Notes: generated by a model from the sequence alone, not told the origin. A stretch of DNA of 64,000 bases from Gaeumannomyces sp. JS-464 (GCA_002197995.1 NGZR01000001.1:496001-560000), one strand, 5' to 3'; positions 46,176-56,437 are shown, counted from the first letter of the stretch. Translations and numbers: made by a program.

Positions 46176-46972
46176 ACTACTGCACAGTTTGCGCCAACTC
46201 CCACAAAGCGGAAAAGTGCAAGGGAGCCTTGCGCGGTCGACAGATGCCGGGCGCCCCACTGACAAGAGAGGAGATCCGATACCGAGTGACCGGAAAAGGC
46301 ACTTGGCAAGAAGTGCCGGGTCCGACCGAGACGGGACGCAAGCCTCGACTGGCACCCAAGGGACAGACAAACCAGGATCCCCAGACATACTCGTCGGACA
46401 TGATGTGGGGTGGAGGCATCACCGCCGTCAAGGAAGAGGACCGGACATTGCTGAAGGGCACGACGAGCCGTAGACAGAGGATCGAGCGCCAACTCGGAAA
46501 GGCGATGCGATTCCAGAAGGCGGCCGAGCACCTCGGTGAGCAACTACAGGCGGAACGCGAGAAGTTCTTCGAGAAGGTCAAGCAAACGAGGAAGCAGGCT
46601 GGCACTCAGGATGACATCCAAGGCGTCTTCGACGACATGCAGCCGGCTGCCGATGACGATGAGGAAATCGAGGGAGAAGATGAGGACTTCGACGACGACG
46701 ATGACGTACAGCCCCGAGGCACCTACGGAGACGGAGGAGACGGACACACAGGCTGGAAGCACGGAGCATACTACAGGCCCAATCAACAGGGCAGCTCCTC
46801 CACGGGCAAGTCGACCGAAGCCAAGCCCTACAAGTCCGGGCCCAAATCCATGGCCATGTCATGGGATGAGTACCTCCATGGCGGCAAACAGCAAGCCTCA
46901 CAGCAAACCTCCAAGTCCGCCGACTCTACCTGGAGCGGAGGGGGATCCGACGCGGCAACCGATGGATGGTGA
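46172..46972 (+). CDS. Zinc-knuckle, acidic protein (ORF2) overlapping the helicase stop
   Basis: 266 aa. The ATG at 46,172 overlaps the ORF1 TGA as ATGA. The protein begins MNYCTVCANSHKAEKCKG, a compact C-x2-C-x3-H-x4-C zinc knuckle of the kind that binds single-stranded nucleic acid. The middle, about residues 100-150, is Lys/Glu/Gln-rich and probably coiled coil. Residues about 155-180 are a dense Asp/Glu run. The C-terminus is Gly/Ser/Gln-rich, has scattered GW or WG pairs (DMMWGGG, HTGWKHG, STWSGGG) and ends ATDGW. No family is recognised. The sequence composition matches ORF1, so the two are probably one functional unit. If the overlap is a sequence error, ORF2 may be the C-terminal part of ORF1. 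Confidence 0.6.
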   Translation: MNYCTVCANSHKAEKCKGALRGRQMPGAPLTREEIRYRVTGKGTWQEVPGPTETGRKPRLAPKGQTNQDPQTYSSDMMWGGGITAVKEEDRTLLKGTTSRRQRIERQLGKAMRFQKAAEHLGEQLQAEREKFFEKVKQTRKQAGTQDDIQGVFDDMQPAADDDEEIEGEDEDFDDDDDVQPRGTYGDGGDGHTGWKHGAYYRPNQQGSSSTGKSTEAKPYKSGPKSMAMSWDEYLHGGKQQASQQTSKSADSTWSGGGSDAATDGW

Positions 46973-47024
46973 TGAGATGATGATCAATGATATGTAAAGT
47001 ACTACCCCAGCGGATCCCTCCACG

Positions 47025-47052
<28 letters not shown>
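47025..47052 (+). repeat. (AC)14 microsatellite
   Basis: 28 bp of perfect AC repeat, followed by ACGCACAC. It lies about 50 bp after the ORF2 stop codon. Confidence 0.95.
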
Positions 47053-47058
<6 letters not shown>

Positions 47059-47369
47059 CTGCATGTAAATCTAAGGACGGATCACTTCTTTTCATCTGGA
47101 TCCGAGGACGGATCCTTTCTTTTTCGGGAGGGGGCGTATTACGGTGGTCACCTGGCAGTGAGGCGCGTGCACGACCACGCGATTAGGATTTTCCTTTCGC
47201 CCACGCCACAGGCTCAGGGACCCATAGATAGCTTCTTTTCCGACATGTACAGATACAGAGATCGCCCCAGACCCAGATTTTAGTCTCTTAGGCGATAGTG
47301 CATCAAACGGTTTATACGATGATTCCCCCTATTCTCCTCTCATTGATCCCACTTTGATGCGATATCTCC

Positions 47370-47408
47370 TCCATGTTTTTGTCGCGGGCGCGGCGTCCGT
47401 GTTTCCGC
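47370..47408 (+). repeat. 39-bp dispersed repeat, copy 1
   Basis: Starts TCCATGTTTTTGTCGCGGGC and ends GTTTCCGC. It matches 49,757-49,795 at 38 of 39 positions (one C/T difference) in the same orientation. Confidence 0.9.
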
Positions 47409-48338
47409 CGGGGAGCCATCGATCCTCGGCCCCCTCGCTCCCTGGCGGCGCGCTGAGCTTGACCTCCCAGCCCTGCGACAACAGTCGGGTGCCTGCAGGC
47501 ATGCTGATAATGGCGTTGACCGTGTCGGGAAGCTTGTTCAGGCTATAACGCCGTCTGATCTATGCGTCTGGGTTGTGCCTGCGGGCGTCGAAGCATTGGC
47601 GGGCAGACAAAGGGGAGGCCGCAATAAGATACTCCCACTAGGTGGCTGTCAATGACGATAGCGCGAAGCGAGGACGCGTGTGCTGTCTCGGCATGCCGAG
47701 GAACCAAGAAGCCATTGTGCGAGGCCAAGCTCCCACGAAGGAGAGTCCAAGGAAGGGTTCGAGAGATGGTGGGCAGCTGCCGGCCGCGGGGTGGCCAACC
47801 AGTGGGTCCGTCCGTTCGACAGCAAGGTTGCTTTGTTTTTGGAGTCGGATCGAGCCCCGAACTTGAACAAGGCATCGTTGTTGGTGGCCTTTGGAGACGC
47901 AGCAGGCGAGCGAGGACGACGCGAGGGGCTGAGGCGATTGGGGTCGCGTTGGTTGTGGAAACAGTTGGTCTCTGGTGCGGGACTCCCCCACTGCCACGCT
48001 ATTTGCAGCGCTGTTGGCCCTGTCCGTAGTAAGCAGGAAGCCCCTGGGCCGTTGGATCTCCACTGGCTGCTTACGCTGCTCTTGACGATGCAACGTGATC
48101 TGAATTCGCTGCTTCGACCAACACCAACACCAACAACTTCATGATCCCGGACGAGATCCAGTTCTGCGGCCTCCTCCACTGCGATGCTTTCCGCATATAG
48201 TTCAAAATGTCGCCACGACAATGGCTTCACATCCAGGGCACCATATCGCTTTGCCCATCAACTCCTACTCCTCAGCGGAGAAGACAGAAAGCTTCCGCTC
48301 CAAGCCAGATGATCTAAGCCTCCGCAACTCGTTGCCAT

Positions 48339-49264
48339 ATGTCAACGACCCTCCCTACTACACTCGCTGCTCTGGCTGCAACAATGGACCTTGCACTAGC
48401 GCCGAACCCCACCATCATCAGCGTAATCGACCTACTAGCCCCGACAGAGTTGGCCTACGCCACGCCGCCGCTGTCGGCCCGCGTCCTCGGCGTCTCCGAC
48501 TTGACCACCAGCATGATCCTCGGCTGCCAGAAGACCGAAGCCGGCTGTGAAACATGGAGCGGCATGACCGTTACGGCTGTCCTCCGGGACAACAAAACTC
48601 CCTAGTGGACGCTGACAAAGACCAAGTCCTCGACCTCCCTCTCGGAGGTCCGGCCCGGTGCGACAAACACCGTCAGAATCAACACGTGCGTTCTTTTTTG
48701 CCCTACCCTCTTGTGATGCCGATGGTTTCCTTGCAGGGCCAAGAGTCGAAGCTAACTTCTGCTGTTCAACCGTCCGATATCCAGTGAACTTCAGGCAGCC
48801 TGCAATGTGACCACCGGCCCGAGTGGCGTGGCCACGTGCACTGGGCAGCGCAACGAGGGGACCACGAAGAAGACCCTGGACACAGCCGCCACGGCAACCA
48901 CGACCGGTGCTGCCTGGCGTGAAGTCGCCGCCGACAGTGTTGCAAGAATGGAGCTGGCCGTGCACTTCAGGAACATGACAACCACGATCCCAATCGTCAA
49001 GGTCACCGTGACCAGCGGCGCCGAGAGCTTGGGTGCCCCTTGGCCCATCATGACGCAGAGGCCGCGGTATGTGAACAGGACGACGGTGACAGCACCCAGC
49101 AGCACGGGCAACACGAGGACGACAGACACCCCCTCGGTCCGAACCGGGGGCCCTCTCAAAACGCCCAGCAGAACAGGGAGCACCGGCGATGGGATTCGGC
49201 GAGGCCGCTCATTGTCTTGGCTGGCGTCGTGGCGGCGTGTGTAGGAGGCGCTGCTATTGTGTAG
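48339..49264 (+). CDS. Probable GPI-anchored secreted wall protein, possibly broken
   Basis: The ORF starts MSTTLPTTLAALAATMDLA, a plausible signal peptide, and continues through AYATPPLSARVLGVSDLTTS. An in-frame TAG at 48,603-48,605 interrupts it. The same frame then continues as WTLTKTKSSTSLSEVRPGA, so this stop may be a CAG-to-TAG change. A GTGCGT donor near 48,685 and a GCTAAC branch with ATATCCAG acceptor near 48,783 suggest an intron. The next exon has NVTTGPSGVATCTGQRNEGT. Another frame near 49,150-49,264 ends ARPLIVLAGVVAACVGGAAI plus V, a hydrophobic tail typical of GPI attachment signals. Fungal GPI proteins with a conserved TCTG-like motif have this layout. The exact product is uncertain. 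Confidence 0.4.
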
Positions 49265-49756
49265 TTGTCTGCAGTTCTGTGGCTAGATAGAATGTAAATA
49301 CGAAGCTGAGCAACGGGGAGTTTCACAGGAGATTGGTCTGATGTTTTGGGATGATTAGGTGGTGAGGCAGCGAGCACAAAGGAGGTGTCACGCGAACCCC
49401 TCGTCCATTGCTGGAGCGTCAACCTTGACCGTCGGGCGTTGCACATGACCTCTCGAGAATGCACGTCGGCCCAAGGGAAGGATTCAGCCCATCTTGGTCC
49501 CAGGGGAAGCGAGCTGAGGGAAACCTGGTTCTTGGGCCACAGGAATACCGGGTCAAAAAGCCATCGTCGGGAACAGACTGGACCCGGCGAGATGGGGAGG
49601 ATAGCGAGACAGCGGCGTCGACGGACGCGAGGAGGGCTGAATATTTTCCAATAGTGCTACGCAATGCAGGTCCATGCAGGTCCATGCCAGGGAATCCGAT
49701 TGCTGGCTTGGCCAGTCGACTTTGGGGCTGGCCAGCCGTTCTTGTCCATGTTTTTG

Positions 49757-49795
49757 TCCATGTTTTTGTTGCGGGCGCGGCGTCCGTGTTTCCGC
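49757..49795 (+). repeat. 39-bp dispersed repeat, copy 2
   Basis: Matches 47,370-47,408. Its first 13 bases, TCCATGTTTTTGT, are also tandemly duplicated just upstream at 49,744-49,756. Confidence 0.9.
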
Positions 49796-50774
49796 GACAC
49801 GATCGCCAGCGCGTGCGTCCAGGTCGCTGGCTCCTGGTCATCGAGCCATTGCTCGCCGTCGACGGCCTGAAACGGGTCAAGTCTGAGTGCGAGGAGCGAG
49901 CGGGAAACCGACCTGGGCCCTGTCTTCCAGCTGGGCTGGTTAGCGGTGAGGCTTGGGGATCAAGATTCCACGGCAGAACAAAGGGCCACAAACCACAAAA
50001 AGCAAACAGAAAGACCGTCACGGTCTCTGCAGAGGGTCAGCTCGGACTGATGCCCGGCCCCGTGTTGGACCAGCACACGTCCGCTAGCGCGGGCAGGCTG
50101 CAGGCGCCCCTGAGCTCTTGGGCCTATCGGGTCAGCGACAATTGTCAGCCAGGAACCCGAGCCCCCAGGTCCGGGCTTGTCGCTCCGGGTGGGGGGTTTG
50201 ACTGGCGTGACTGGACGCCCAACAGCTGCTGGTGCGTGAGCTGGCAGTGGATTTTCTTTCTTTTTTTTTGCAGCGCCTCTCCAAATCCTAGAGCCCTCCC
50301 GTGACGGGGCCGATCCTCGCCAACGCCCGCCGGCGACTCGTCGACGCTGCGACTGCGGCGTCCGCCTGCATGGAAACTACCGAGACCTGCAGGTGGGCTG
50401 GTGGGGGGCGTTGAACATTGTCAACCGGACTCCCGCCGAGGGCTGGTGTCTGGCATGCCGACTAGAACCGATATGGCACGACTTGGTCGCTCCAGGCAGG
50501 CACCTTTCGGCTGTGTCCCCATCGCCTGGCGCTGGGGTCAGGCCTCCAGAAGCGGTGGCTGTGTCTGGTCTGGATCCCACGACCGTCGCCCGAGCTCAAT
50601 GAGAACCGCCCTGTCGGAACCTGGCCTATGGCCCGTCATCGCCCGGCCCGGCATGGCCATCAGCGGTAGCAGGGAAGGGGCGGGATGACCGCGTCCAGCA
50701 CAGGCGATCCATGCCTGTTGTCGACCGCGTTATGTCCCCACGGGCTCTCCGGCGGCGAGCCTTGTCGCGACGAG

Positions 50775-50780
50775 TATATA
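50775..50780 (+). promoter_or_regulatory. Putative TATA box of the peroxidase gene
   Basis: TATATA, 172 bp upstream of the ATG at 50,952, in otherwise GC-rich sequence. A CT-rich segment lies between it and the start codon. Confidence 0.5.
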
Positions 50781-50951
50781 GGCCGACTACGCCGCAACCC
50801 AGCTGCTGGCTTTCGGACGGGGTCCAGCCACGATCCCATCTCTTGGCATCCATTCGCTTTGCGCCTCGATCCCACCCACCCTCGCTTCGCTCGTCTGTTG
50901 TCACATACACCCTTGCCTCGCTCCCGTCTTGGCAAGACGCCGCCTGCCACC

Positions 50952-52117
50952 ATGAGGCTCAGCATCGCCCTCGTCCTCCCCAGCCTTTTGGCGCTGGTCA
51001 ATGCCGTCCCCGAGCCCAAGGGCGGCGACAACAGCAGACAGTCCGGTGCCCGCGATGATAACGGTGGTCGCGGCGGCGGCGGCGGCGGCGATGGCAAGTG
51101 CCCTGCCGTCTGGACCGCCGTCAAGGCCGAGCTGAACCAAAAGTTCATGACGGGCACCGAGTGCAACGGCCTGGCCAGGGCCGCCATCCGCGCCATCTTC
51201 CACGACTGCGGCTCCTGGGACCTGTCTCAGGGGCTCAGCGGCGGCTGCGACGGCTCCCTCGTCACCGGCGTCTCGCCCGACGTCGAGCTCGACCGCCCCG
51301 AGAACAGGGGACTGCAGGCGATCGCCGCGTACCTCAAGGACGCTGCGGCCCGTCACGGGACGTCGGTCGCCGACATGATCGTTTTTGCTGGCAGTAAGTG
51401 ACCCTTGGGCCATGTTTTTGCTTGCCTTTGCCTTTCAGACCAGCGAAAATTGGCTAACGAATGCCTCCCCCACAACCACAGACGCTGCGACTGTGCTCTG
51501 CCCTGGCGGTCCGAGGGTCAAGACCTTCATCGGCCGCAAAGACAACACCAACTCGGCCAAACCGGGTGGCTTGCCCAACGTGTTCGACACCGCTGCCAAC
51601 CTGGTAGACCTGTTTGCCAAGAAGGGCTACAGCCAGGCCGAGCTCGCCGCTCTGATGGGCGCCCACAGCACCTCGACCCAGCGGTTTGTCGACCCGTCGC
51701 AGGCCGGCAAGTCCCAGGACTCGACGTGAGTACTTCTCTCCTGCTCTTGGACCCTGAGGATGAAATAAGGGAACAACAGAGACTAACTCTGCGCCACCAA
51801 ACAGACCCGGCCTGTGGGACGTCACCTATTACAAGGAGACGATCGATTACGCCAGGACTGGCAGGACGCCCAACAACGTCTTCGTCTTCCCCTCGGACGC
51901 CAAGCTGGCCACCTACCAGGACGTCGGCAAGAAGTTTGAGGGCTTCGCCAACAACCAGAACAAGTGGTCCAGCGCTTTCGGCAACGCGTAAGTTCTTCCG
52001 CACGTCTCTCGGCCTAAAGGCTACAGTCACTAACGGCTACTTGACAGTATGGAGAAGATGGCCCTCTTCGGCGACGACAGGAGCAAGATGGTCGACTGCA
52101 CCAGCGCTCTGGGCTAA
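50952..52117 (+). CDS. Secreted class II (fungal) heme peroxidase
   Basis: Four exons: 50,952-51,393, 51,482-51,725, 51,805-51,987 and 52,048-52,117. All introns are GT-AG with CTAAC branch sites, and the product is 312 aa. The signal peptide MRLSIALVLPSLLALVNA is followed by a Gly-rich, disordered segment (GGRGGGGGGDGK). The distal heme side is AAIRAIFHDCG, with Arg and His in the plant-type peroxidase spacing, then GGCDGSLV. The proximal heme ligand is His in MGAHSTSTQRFVDPS. FVFPSDAKLATY carries the Asp expected to hydrogen-bond the proximal His. It should use hydrogen peroxide to oxidise phenols or other substrates outside the cell. Manganese or surface-Trp sites were not established. The start is set by the signal peptide. 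It converges with the regulator on the minus strand. Confidence 0.9.
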
Positions 52118-52394
52118 GGGCTGGGATGTGGGATTTAATAGCTGATGTTTCAGATGACGGGAGGGTGTAGCATCTGGCTGCTGTGTGCCAGCCGAGACAC
52201 CGGACCGGATGCCGTCTCTCGATGTAATGATGTAATGATTCCCATAATATTTTTGAATATTTAATCGAAATGCTTCGAGTATTCTGATCGCGATCGCTGG
52301 CTTTGCAAAGGCTGAAACACCTCGGCAGCGGGCAAGGTCGAAAGAACAAAAGACAATGACGGGAACAACAGAACTTGTCAAAACAAATCCCGAC

Positions 52395-54992
52395 TCACAT
52401 GCCGAGGCAGTAGCGCCGCAGGAAGCCGTGGAGCTCCTCGAGCGAGTCGTGCGCGACCCCCTGGAAGTAGCCCGAGTCCTCGGCGGCGCCCGAGACCAGG
52501 ACGCCGAGCATCTTCTTGGCCAGCCAGCACAGCTCGCCGCTGTGCCTGACGAGGCCGCGGCGGCTCAGCTCCTCGGGCGTGAAGCCCCTGGCGGCCAGGT
52601 CCCAGAGGGCCTGCCAGCGCGAGATGGCGCGCACGATGACGGGCGCGCTGGTCGGCAGCAGGTTGGCGAACCGGGCGCTGCGGATGGTGCCGTGGATGGC
52701 GAAGACGAGCACCTGCAGGTCCGGCAGCGCCAGGTGGCGCACGGGGAAGCGCGCGGGTCCCGCCCAGCGGTCCGCCATCAGGGCCTCGACGGCGACGCGG
52801 ATGGAGCAGCCGCGGCGCAGGCACGACGGCCCGCCCTGCCCGGCCACGGCCTGCCCGAACTCGGCCGCGCTGGCCGCGTCCCACAGCTCGGCGAGGCACG
52901 GCAGGTCGCCCGTCATCTCGAGCGTCGTCATGGACTGCGGGCAGTGGAACATGCCGCTCTGCTGGCCGTCGGCGAGGAGCGTCCACGTCGCGATCCTTTG
53001 GTTGGTTTTTGGCTTTTTAGCACACGCGCTCTCATCCCAAGGGACCGAGTAGGATATGTACATATATATGTATCTTACCGGATCCGCATCTCGGTGTGCA
53101 CAAACTCGGCCCACCGAGCCTCGGCGCTCTCGACCCGGACGCCCAGGGGCCGTGCCGGGTCCTCGCCAGGCCCAGGGTCCGGACGACCGACACCAGGGCC
53201 GGCAGGCGCACGGTGCGGTTCCGCCGTCGCGCCGGCGCGCTGCTCATGGTGTTCTGCAGGCCGTGCATGATGAGCGCCGCCTGCAGCGTCTCGTGCAGCC
53301 TCGTCGTCGTCTCCATGCCATCATTGGCACTACCGTTCTTGATCCCGCCACCGGCGCCGCTTGGGCCAGCCGCCGCTGCCGCCGAGTCGGCCTCCTTCTC
53401 CGCGGCAGCCAGCGCGGCGGCCAGGCGTCGGAACGCGAGCTCCTCGGCCAGGTGGAAGAACCCCCGGCACGAGAGGGCGCCGTCGGTCGGGGGCGAGTAC
53501 AGCGACCCGCACAACACGACGGCCAGCAGCAACTCGGGGGCGGCCGCCTCGAGGGCGAAGGAGGCGCGGTGCAGCAGCGGGAAGTCCTGGTGCGTGTTGC
53601 GGAAGTAGCTCGACACGAAGGCGCGCACGTTGGGGCGCGCCAGCACCTGCGTCGCCGCCAGCTCGCGGTTGAAGGGCGCCCCGCCGTCGTCGTACGCCTG
53701 CCCGGACCGCGCGAACCAGTCGTGCGTCTCCTGCAGAGCGTCCACGACCGCCGCGATAGCCGCCTCCTGCGCCGCGACGTCGGGCGGGAGCGGCGGCGCG
53801 GGCGCCGTCGGGTTGGAGACGGGGTCGCCGTGGCTGTTGTCTGCCGAGGGCGCTGCAGCAGTCGTGAAGCAGCCGAGGTCCGAGTCGTCGGGCTTCATCA
53901 TGTAGAAGTCGTCCAGGTCCATGGACTGCGGGCCGACGCTCCAGGGGAAGAAGCCCGAGTTGGCAAACAGGCCTCCGTTGGCGGCCAGGTCGCCCAGGAT
54001 GCCCGGCTGGCCGGACGGCGGGAGGAACAGGTCCAGCGCGTCGGCCTCAGCCATACCACCGCCGCCACCAATCTCGCTCATCATGGCCAGGGGCATCAGC
54101 AACTCCTCGTCCCGGCTGCACCGGGGTTCGTTGATGAGGGCCCGCACCATTGACTCGGCTTTGGGGTTGGTCAGGCTGAGCAGGAAGGACGCAGCCGCGA
54201 TCTTCTCTTCGCCTTCCTTCTCTGTGTCCCGCGCCGAGGCCGCCATTAATGTCGACGCCGCCGCCGCCGTCGTGGCAGGGGCCATTCCCTGCATCTCCTC
54301 GTCCTCTGGGCTCGACGCGTTGCTTCCGCCTGCCGTGTCGGGAGACGGCAACTGGTGCGGCGGTGTGTGTGCTGCTGGCAACGCTGTTGTTACTGCCGCT
54401 GCCGCCTGCGTAGATGCTGGCGGCGCTGCTAGCGAGGCCAGCCTTTGGTGACGACAGCAGCCTCTCGTAGCTGCACTTGACACCCCTGGTCTGGCAGCGA
54501 GAACAAGGGTGGTCGTTGTCGCAGGCGAGGCGGCTCCTGAAGCAGCCATCGCACGCGCGAGGCTTCTGGCCGCGCTTGGCGAGTGGCGGGTCGGCCCGCG
54601 TGCCCTTGCTGGGGCACTGGAGAGAGTGCTTCCGGCAGACGTCCCTAGAGTGGTGTGTCAGCGACCAGGAGGGACGCGAGGGGATATCGCGACGCCGGTG
54701 AATATCCGGCAATGGCGAAGGGCAAGGTGCGGTGCGAGTTACCTGCGAGCAAACACTTTATGGCAGAATGGACAGTGAAACCCAGTGTCGCCCCCGTCTG
54801 TTGCGGCCCTTGTTAGTTCTCACCACATTCCAACGTGTGTGCGTGTGTCCGTGTCAAAGCAGCCGGACGGCACCGATCAAAGGCCACGTACGCGTCATCT
54901 CATGGCGCCGTAGATGGCTGCTCCGCTGGTAAATCTTGCCGCACGTCGAGCACTCGTGGCCCGATTCCGAGGCCCGGCCAGCATGTTGAAGC
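52395..54992 (-). CDS. C2H2 plus Zn2Cys6 fungal transcription factor, 5' end unresolved, one or two frame breaks
   Basis: Exons read on the minus strand: 54,992-54,892, 54,797-54,743, 54,644-53,079 and 52,995-52,395. A C2H2 finger CSTCGKIYQRSSHLRRHEMT completes its last His across intron 1. A C2HC finger begins CPFCHKVFAR and ends RRDVCRKHSLQC across intron 2. The Zn2Cys6 cluster follows: RACDGCFRSRLACDNDHPC, then SRCQTRGVKCSYE. After a low-complexity stretch comes a large helical region that reaches FVHTEMRIR at intron 3 and IATWTLLADGQQSG beyond it, typical of fungal regulator middle domains. The frame changes between about 54,480 and 54,320 and near 53,150, the latter by one missing base in a C run. 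No in-frame ATG precedes the first finger, so an upstream exon is missing. Predicted role: sequence-specific nuclear regulator. Confidence 0.75.
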
Positions 54993-55735
54993 CTACCCAA
55001 TTACGCGCGCCTCCTGGGAAGGAAGGCAGTCTTGTTCGCAGTGGAGAATCTCTGTCGCAAGGGGCTGCCCAGCGCCATTCCTTGACCGCCTTGGCTGTGA
55101 AAAGCGGAGAGATGTCAGGCGGTCACGTCCGGGTCGCCTTGGTAATGAAGAAATCCGTGTCATAACCGGCTGGATGGTGACAGATGCATTGCAGCTAGCA
55201 ACCGTTCCGATAAAATTCGAAGAAGGACGGAAATACAGCGAGTTAATCATCTCGTACGGGACATTCCTGGAAGTATATGCTGGCCGAAGCCTTAGCTTCA
55301 CGATCGGACCAGGGCCATGGCTGAGTGATGCCACACCCGATGCTATAGGCTTGCACGTCGTCTCATCACATCTCGAACGCGCTGGTTGTCATGTTGGGTA
55401 GCCTCGAGTTATCGGCGCTTGTTGGTGCCGGGAGAACCGCCCGTCTCACCGGCACCAGTGTGGCATGTTGGACGGGGCCTCCCCTCGTCTGATCTTTGTT
55501 GGCCCAAATAATGGCAACTGCTCCCTCAACCAGGCAGGGGTCAGGGCGTCGCCCACCGCCGGAGCTCACATCCGGGCCAAAGCGCGAACCTTGTCAATGA
55601 TCTCTTGCCCCGTGGGAAGTTTGCAGGGAATCGCATGTGATGGGAATCCAGTCGTGTTAGTCTATGGGAACGCTTGATGCTAATATGTACCACGGAGAAG
55701 TTATCTAATCCCAAATGGCCGCTACGACAATATCC
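54993..55735. other. Upstream region of the regulator, no gene assigned
   Basis: This interval should hold the first exon and promoter of the transcription factor on the minus strand. A minus-strand ORF at 54,993-55,334 ends at the TAG that I read as a splice acceptor (54,993-54,995), so part of it may be that exon. Nothing else is recognisable. Confidence 0.4.
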
Positions 55736-56437
55736 TCACTTCTTCAGAGCCAGCTCGAGAGCCTTGGAAACGGCCGGGCGGGCCGTCATGTTGCCCAGCC
55801 ACTTCTTGACGTTGGGGAAGGCATTCGGGTCGTAGCTGACCTTGACCTCCGGGTCCAGCGGGACCATGGGGAGCATGTGTTGCCAAGGGACGAACGAGAG
55901 GTCGGCGTAGGTGTAGCGGTCGCCGACCAGCCAGGGCCCGTCGCCCTCGGTGCCGGCCTCGGCCACGTTGCCCTTCTGCTTGGAGAGGTGGCTCTCGAGC
56001 ACCCCTGTGACGCGGTTGACCTCCTTGACGAAGCGCTCGACGGCGCTGTGCAACTTCTCGGTGTGGTACCTGGTGAAGAAGACGACCTGGCCGTAGTAGG
56101 GGCCCTGGCCGGAAACCTGGAAAAAGAGCCACTGGCGGGTCAGGGTGGCTTCCTTGGAGCCGGTGGGGAAGCTGATCTTGTTGTCCTTGTCGTAGCGCTC
56201 GACCAGGTACTCGAGGATGGCGCCCGACTCCCAGACGGTCATGTCGGTGTTGGGGTCGTGCAGGGCGGGCATGCGGCCGTTGGGGTTGATGGCCAGGAAC
56301 TCGGGCGTCTTGACCTGGTCGAAGCGGGTCTCTTCGGCCTCGTACGGGATGCCGAGCTCCTCGAGCACCATGATGATCTTGGGCGGGTTAGGCCCGGCGA
56401 CGCCGTAGGGCTTGAGAGGCTTGATCTGGGAGGCCAT
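55736..56437 (-). CDS. Glutathione S-transferase, Ure2/GstA-like
   Basis: Single exon, 233 aa. The N-terminal thioredoxin fold includes YGVAGPNPPKIIMVLEELGI, then NPNGRMPALHDPN with the cis-Pro of the glutathione site, and WESGAILEYLVERYDK, the Ser-Gly-Ala part that binds the glutathione gamma-glutamyl group. The C-terminal helical domain includes GDRYTYADLSFVPWQHM, with the conserved Asp of the GST fold. It is full length for this subfamily and ends in LALKK. It should conjugate glutathione to electrophiles or reduce peroxides in the cytosol. Ure2-type nitrogen control would need a prion-like N-terminus, which is absent. No frameshifts. Confidence 0.93.
   Translation of the reverse strand: MASQIKPLKPYGVAGPNPPKIIMVLEELGIPYEAEETRFDQVKTPEFLAINPNGRMPALHDPNTDMTVWESGAILEYLVERYDKDNKISFPTGSKEATLTRQWLFFQVSGQGPYYGQVVFFTRYHTEKLHSAVERFVKEVNRVTGVLESHLSKQKGNVAEAGTEGDGPWLVGDRYTYADLSFVPWQHMLPMVPLDPEVKVSYDPNAFPNVKKWLGNMTARPAVSKALELALKK

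Larger units (their letters stand above)
46973..48338. other. Intergenic region with CA microsatellite, no gene seen
   Basis: This is GC-normal, non-RIPed sequence downstream of ORF2. Overlapping ORFs of 60-190 aa occur on both strands at 47,640-48,230, but none shows a domain, a signal or intron logic. It holds a (CA)n microsatellite and one copy of a 39-bp dispersed repeat. Confidence 0.5.
49265..50951. other. Intergenic region upstream of the peroxidase, no supported gene
   Basis: It contains the second copy of the 39-bp repeat (49,757-49,795) and a short ATGCAGGTCC tandem at 49,663-49,688. The 281-aa open frame 49,459-50,304 lacks any domain and has poorly structured composition, so it is not called. 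The 3' part is the peroxidase promoter. Confidence 0.45.

Noticed and set aside
36385..46972. Starship giant transposon carrying the helicase unit as cargo
   Set aside because: No captain-type tyrosine recombinase (DUF3435) was recognised in the window. The idea cannot be excluded beyond its edges but has no positive support.
47649..48230. 193-aa minus-strand open frame, with overlapping plus-strand frames
   Set aside because: Several frames are open together in GC-rich DNA and none has a recognisable motif or intron pattern.
49459..50304. 281-aa open frame on the plus strand
   Set aside because: No domain, no signal logic, overlapping open frames on the other strand, and GC-rich sequence where long chance ORFs are expected. 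It also reads through the 39-bp repeat.
53056..54153. 365-aa plus-strand frame over the transcription factor
   Set aside because: Arg/Gly-rich shadow of the minus-strand regulator, whose zinc motifs and introns are convincing.
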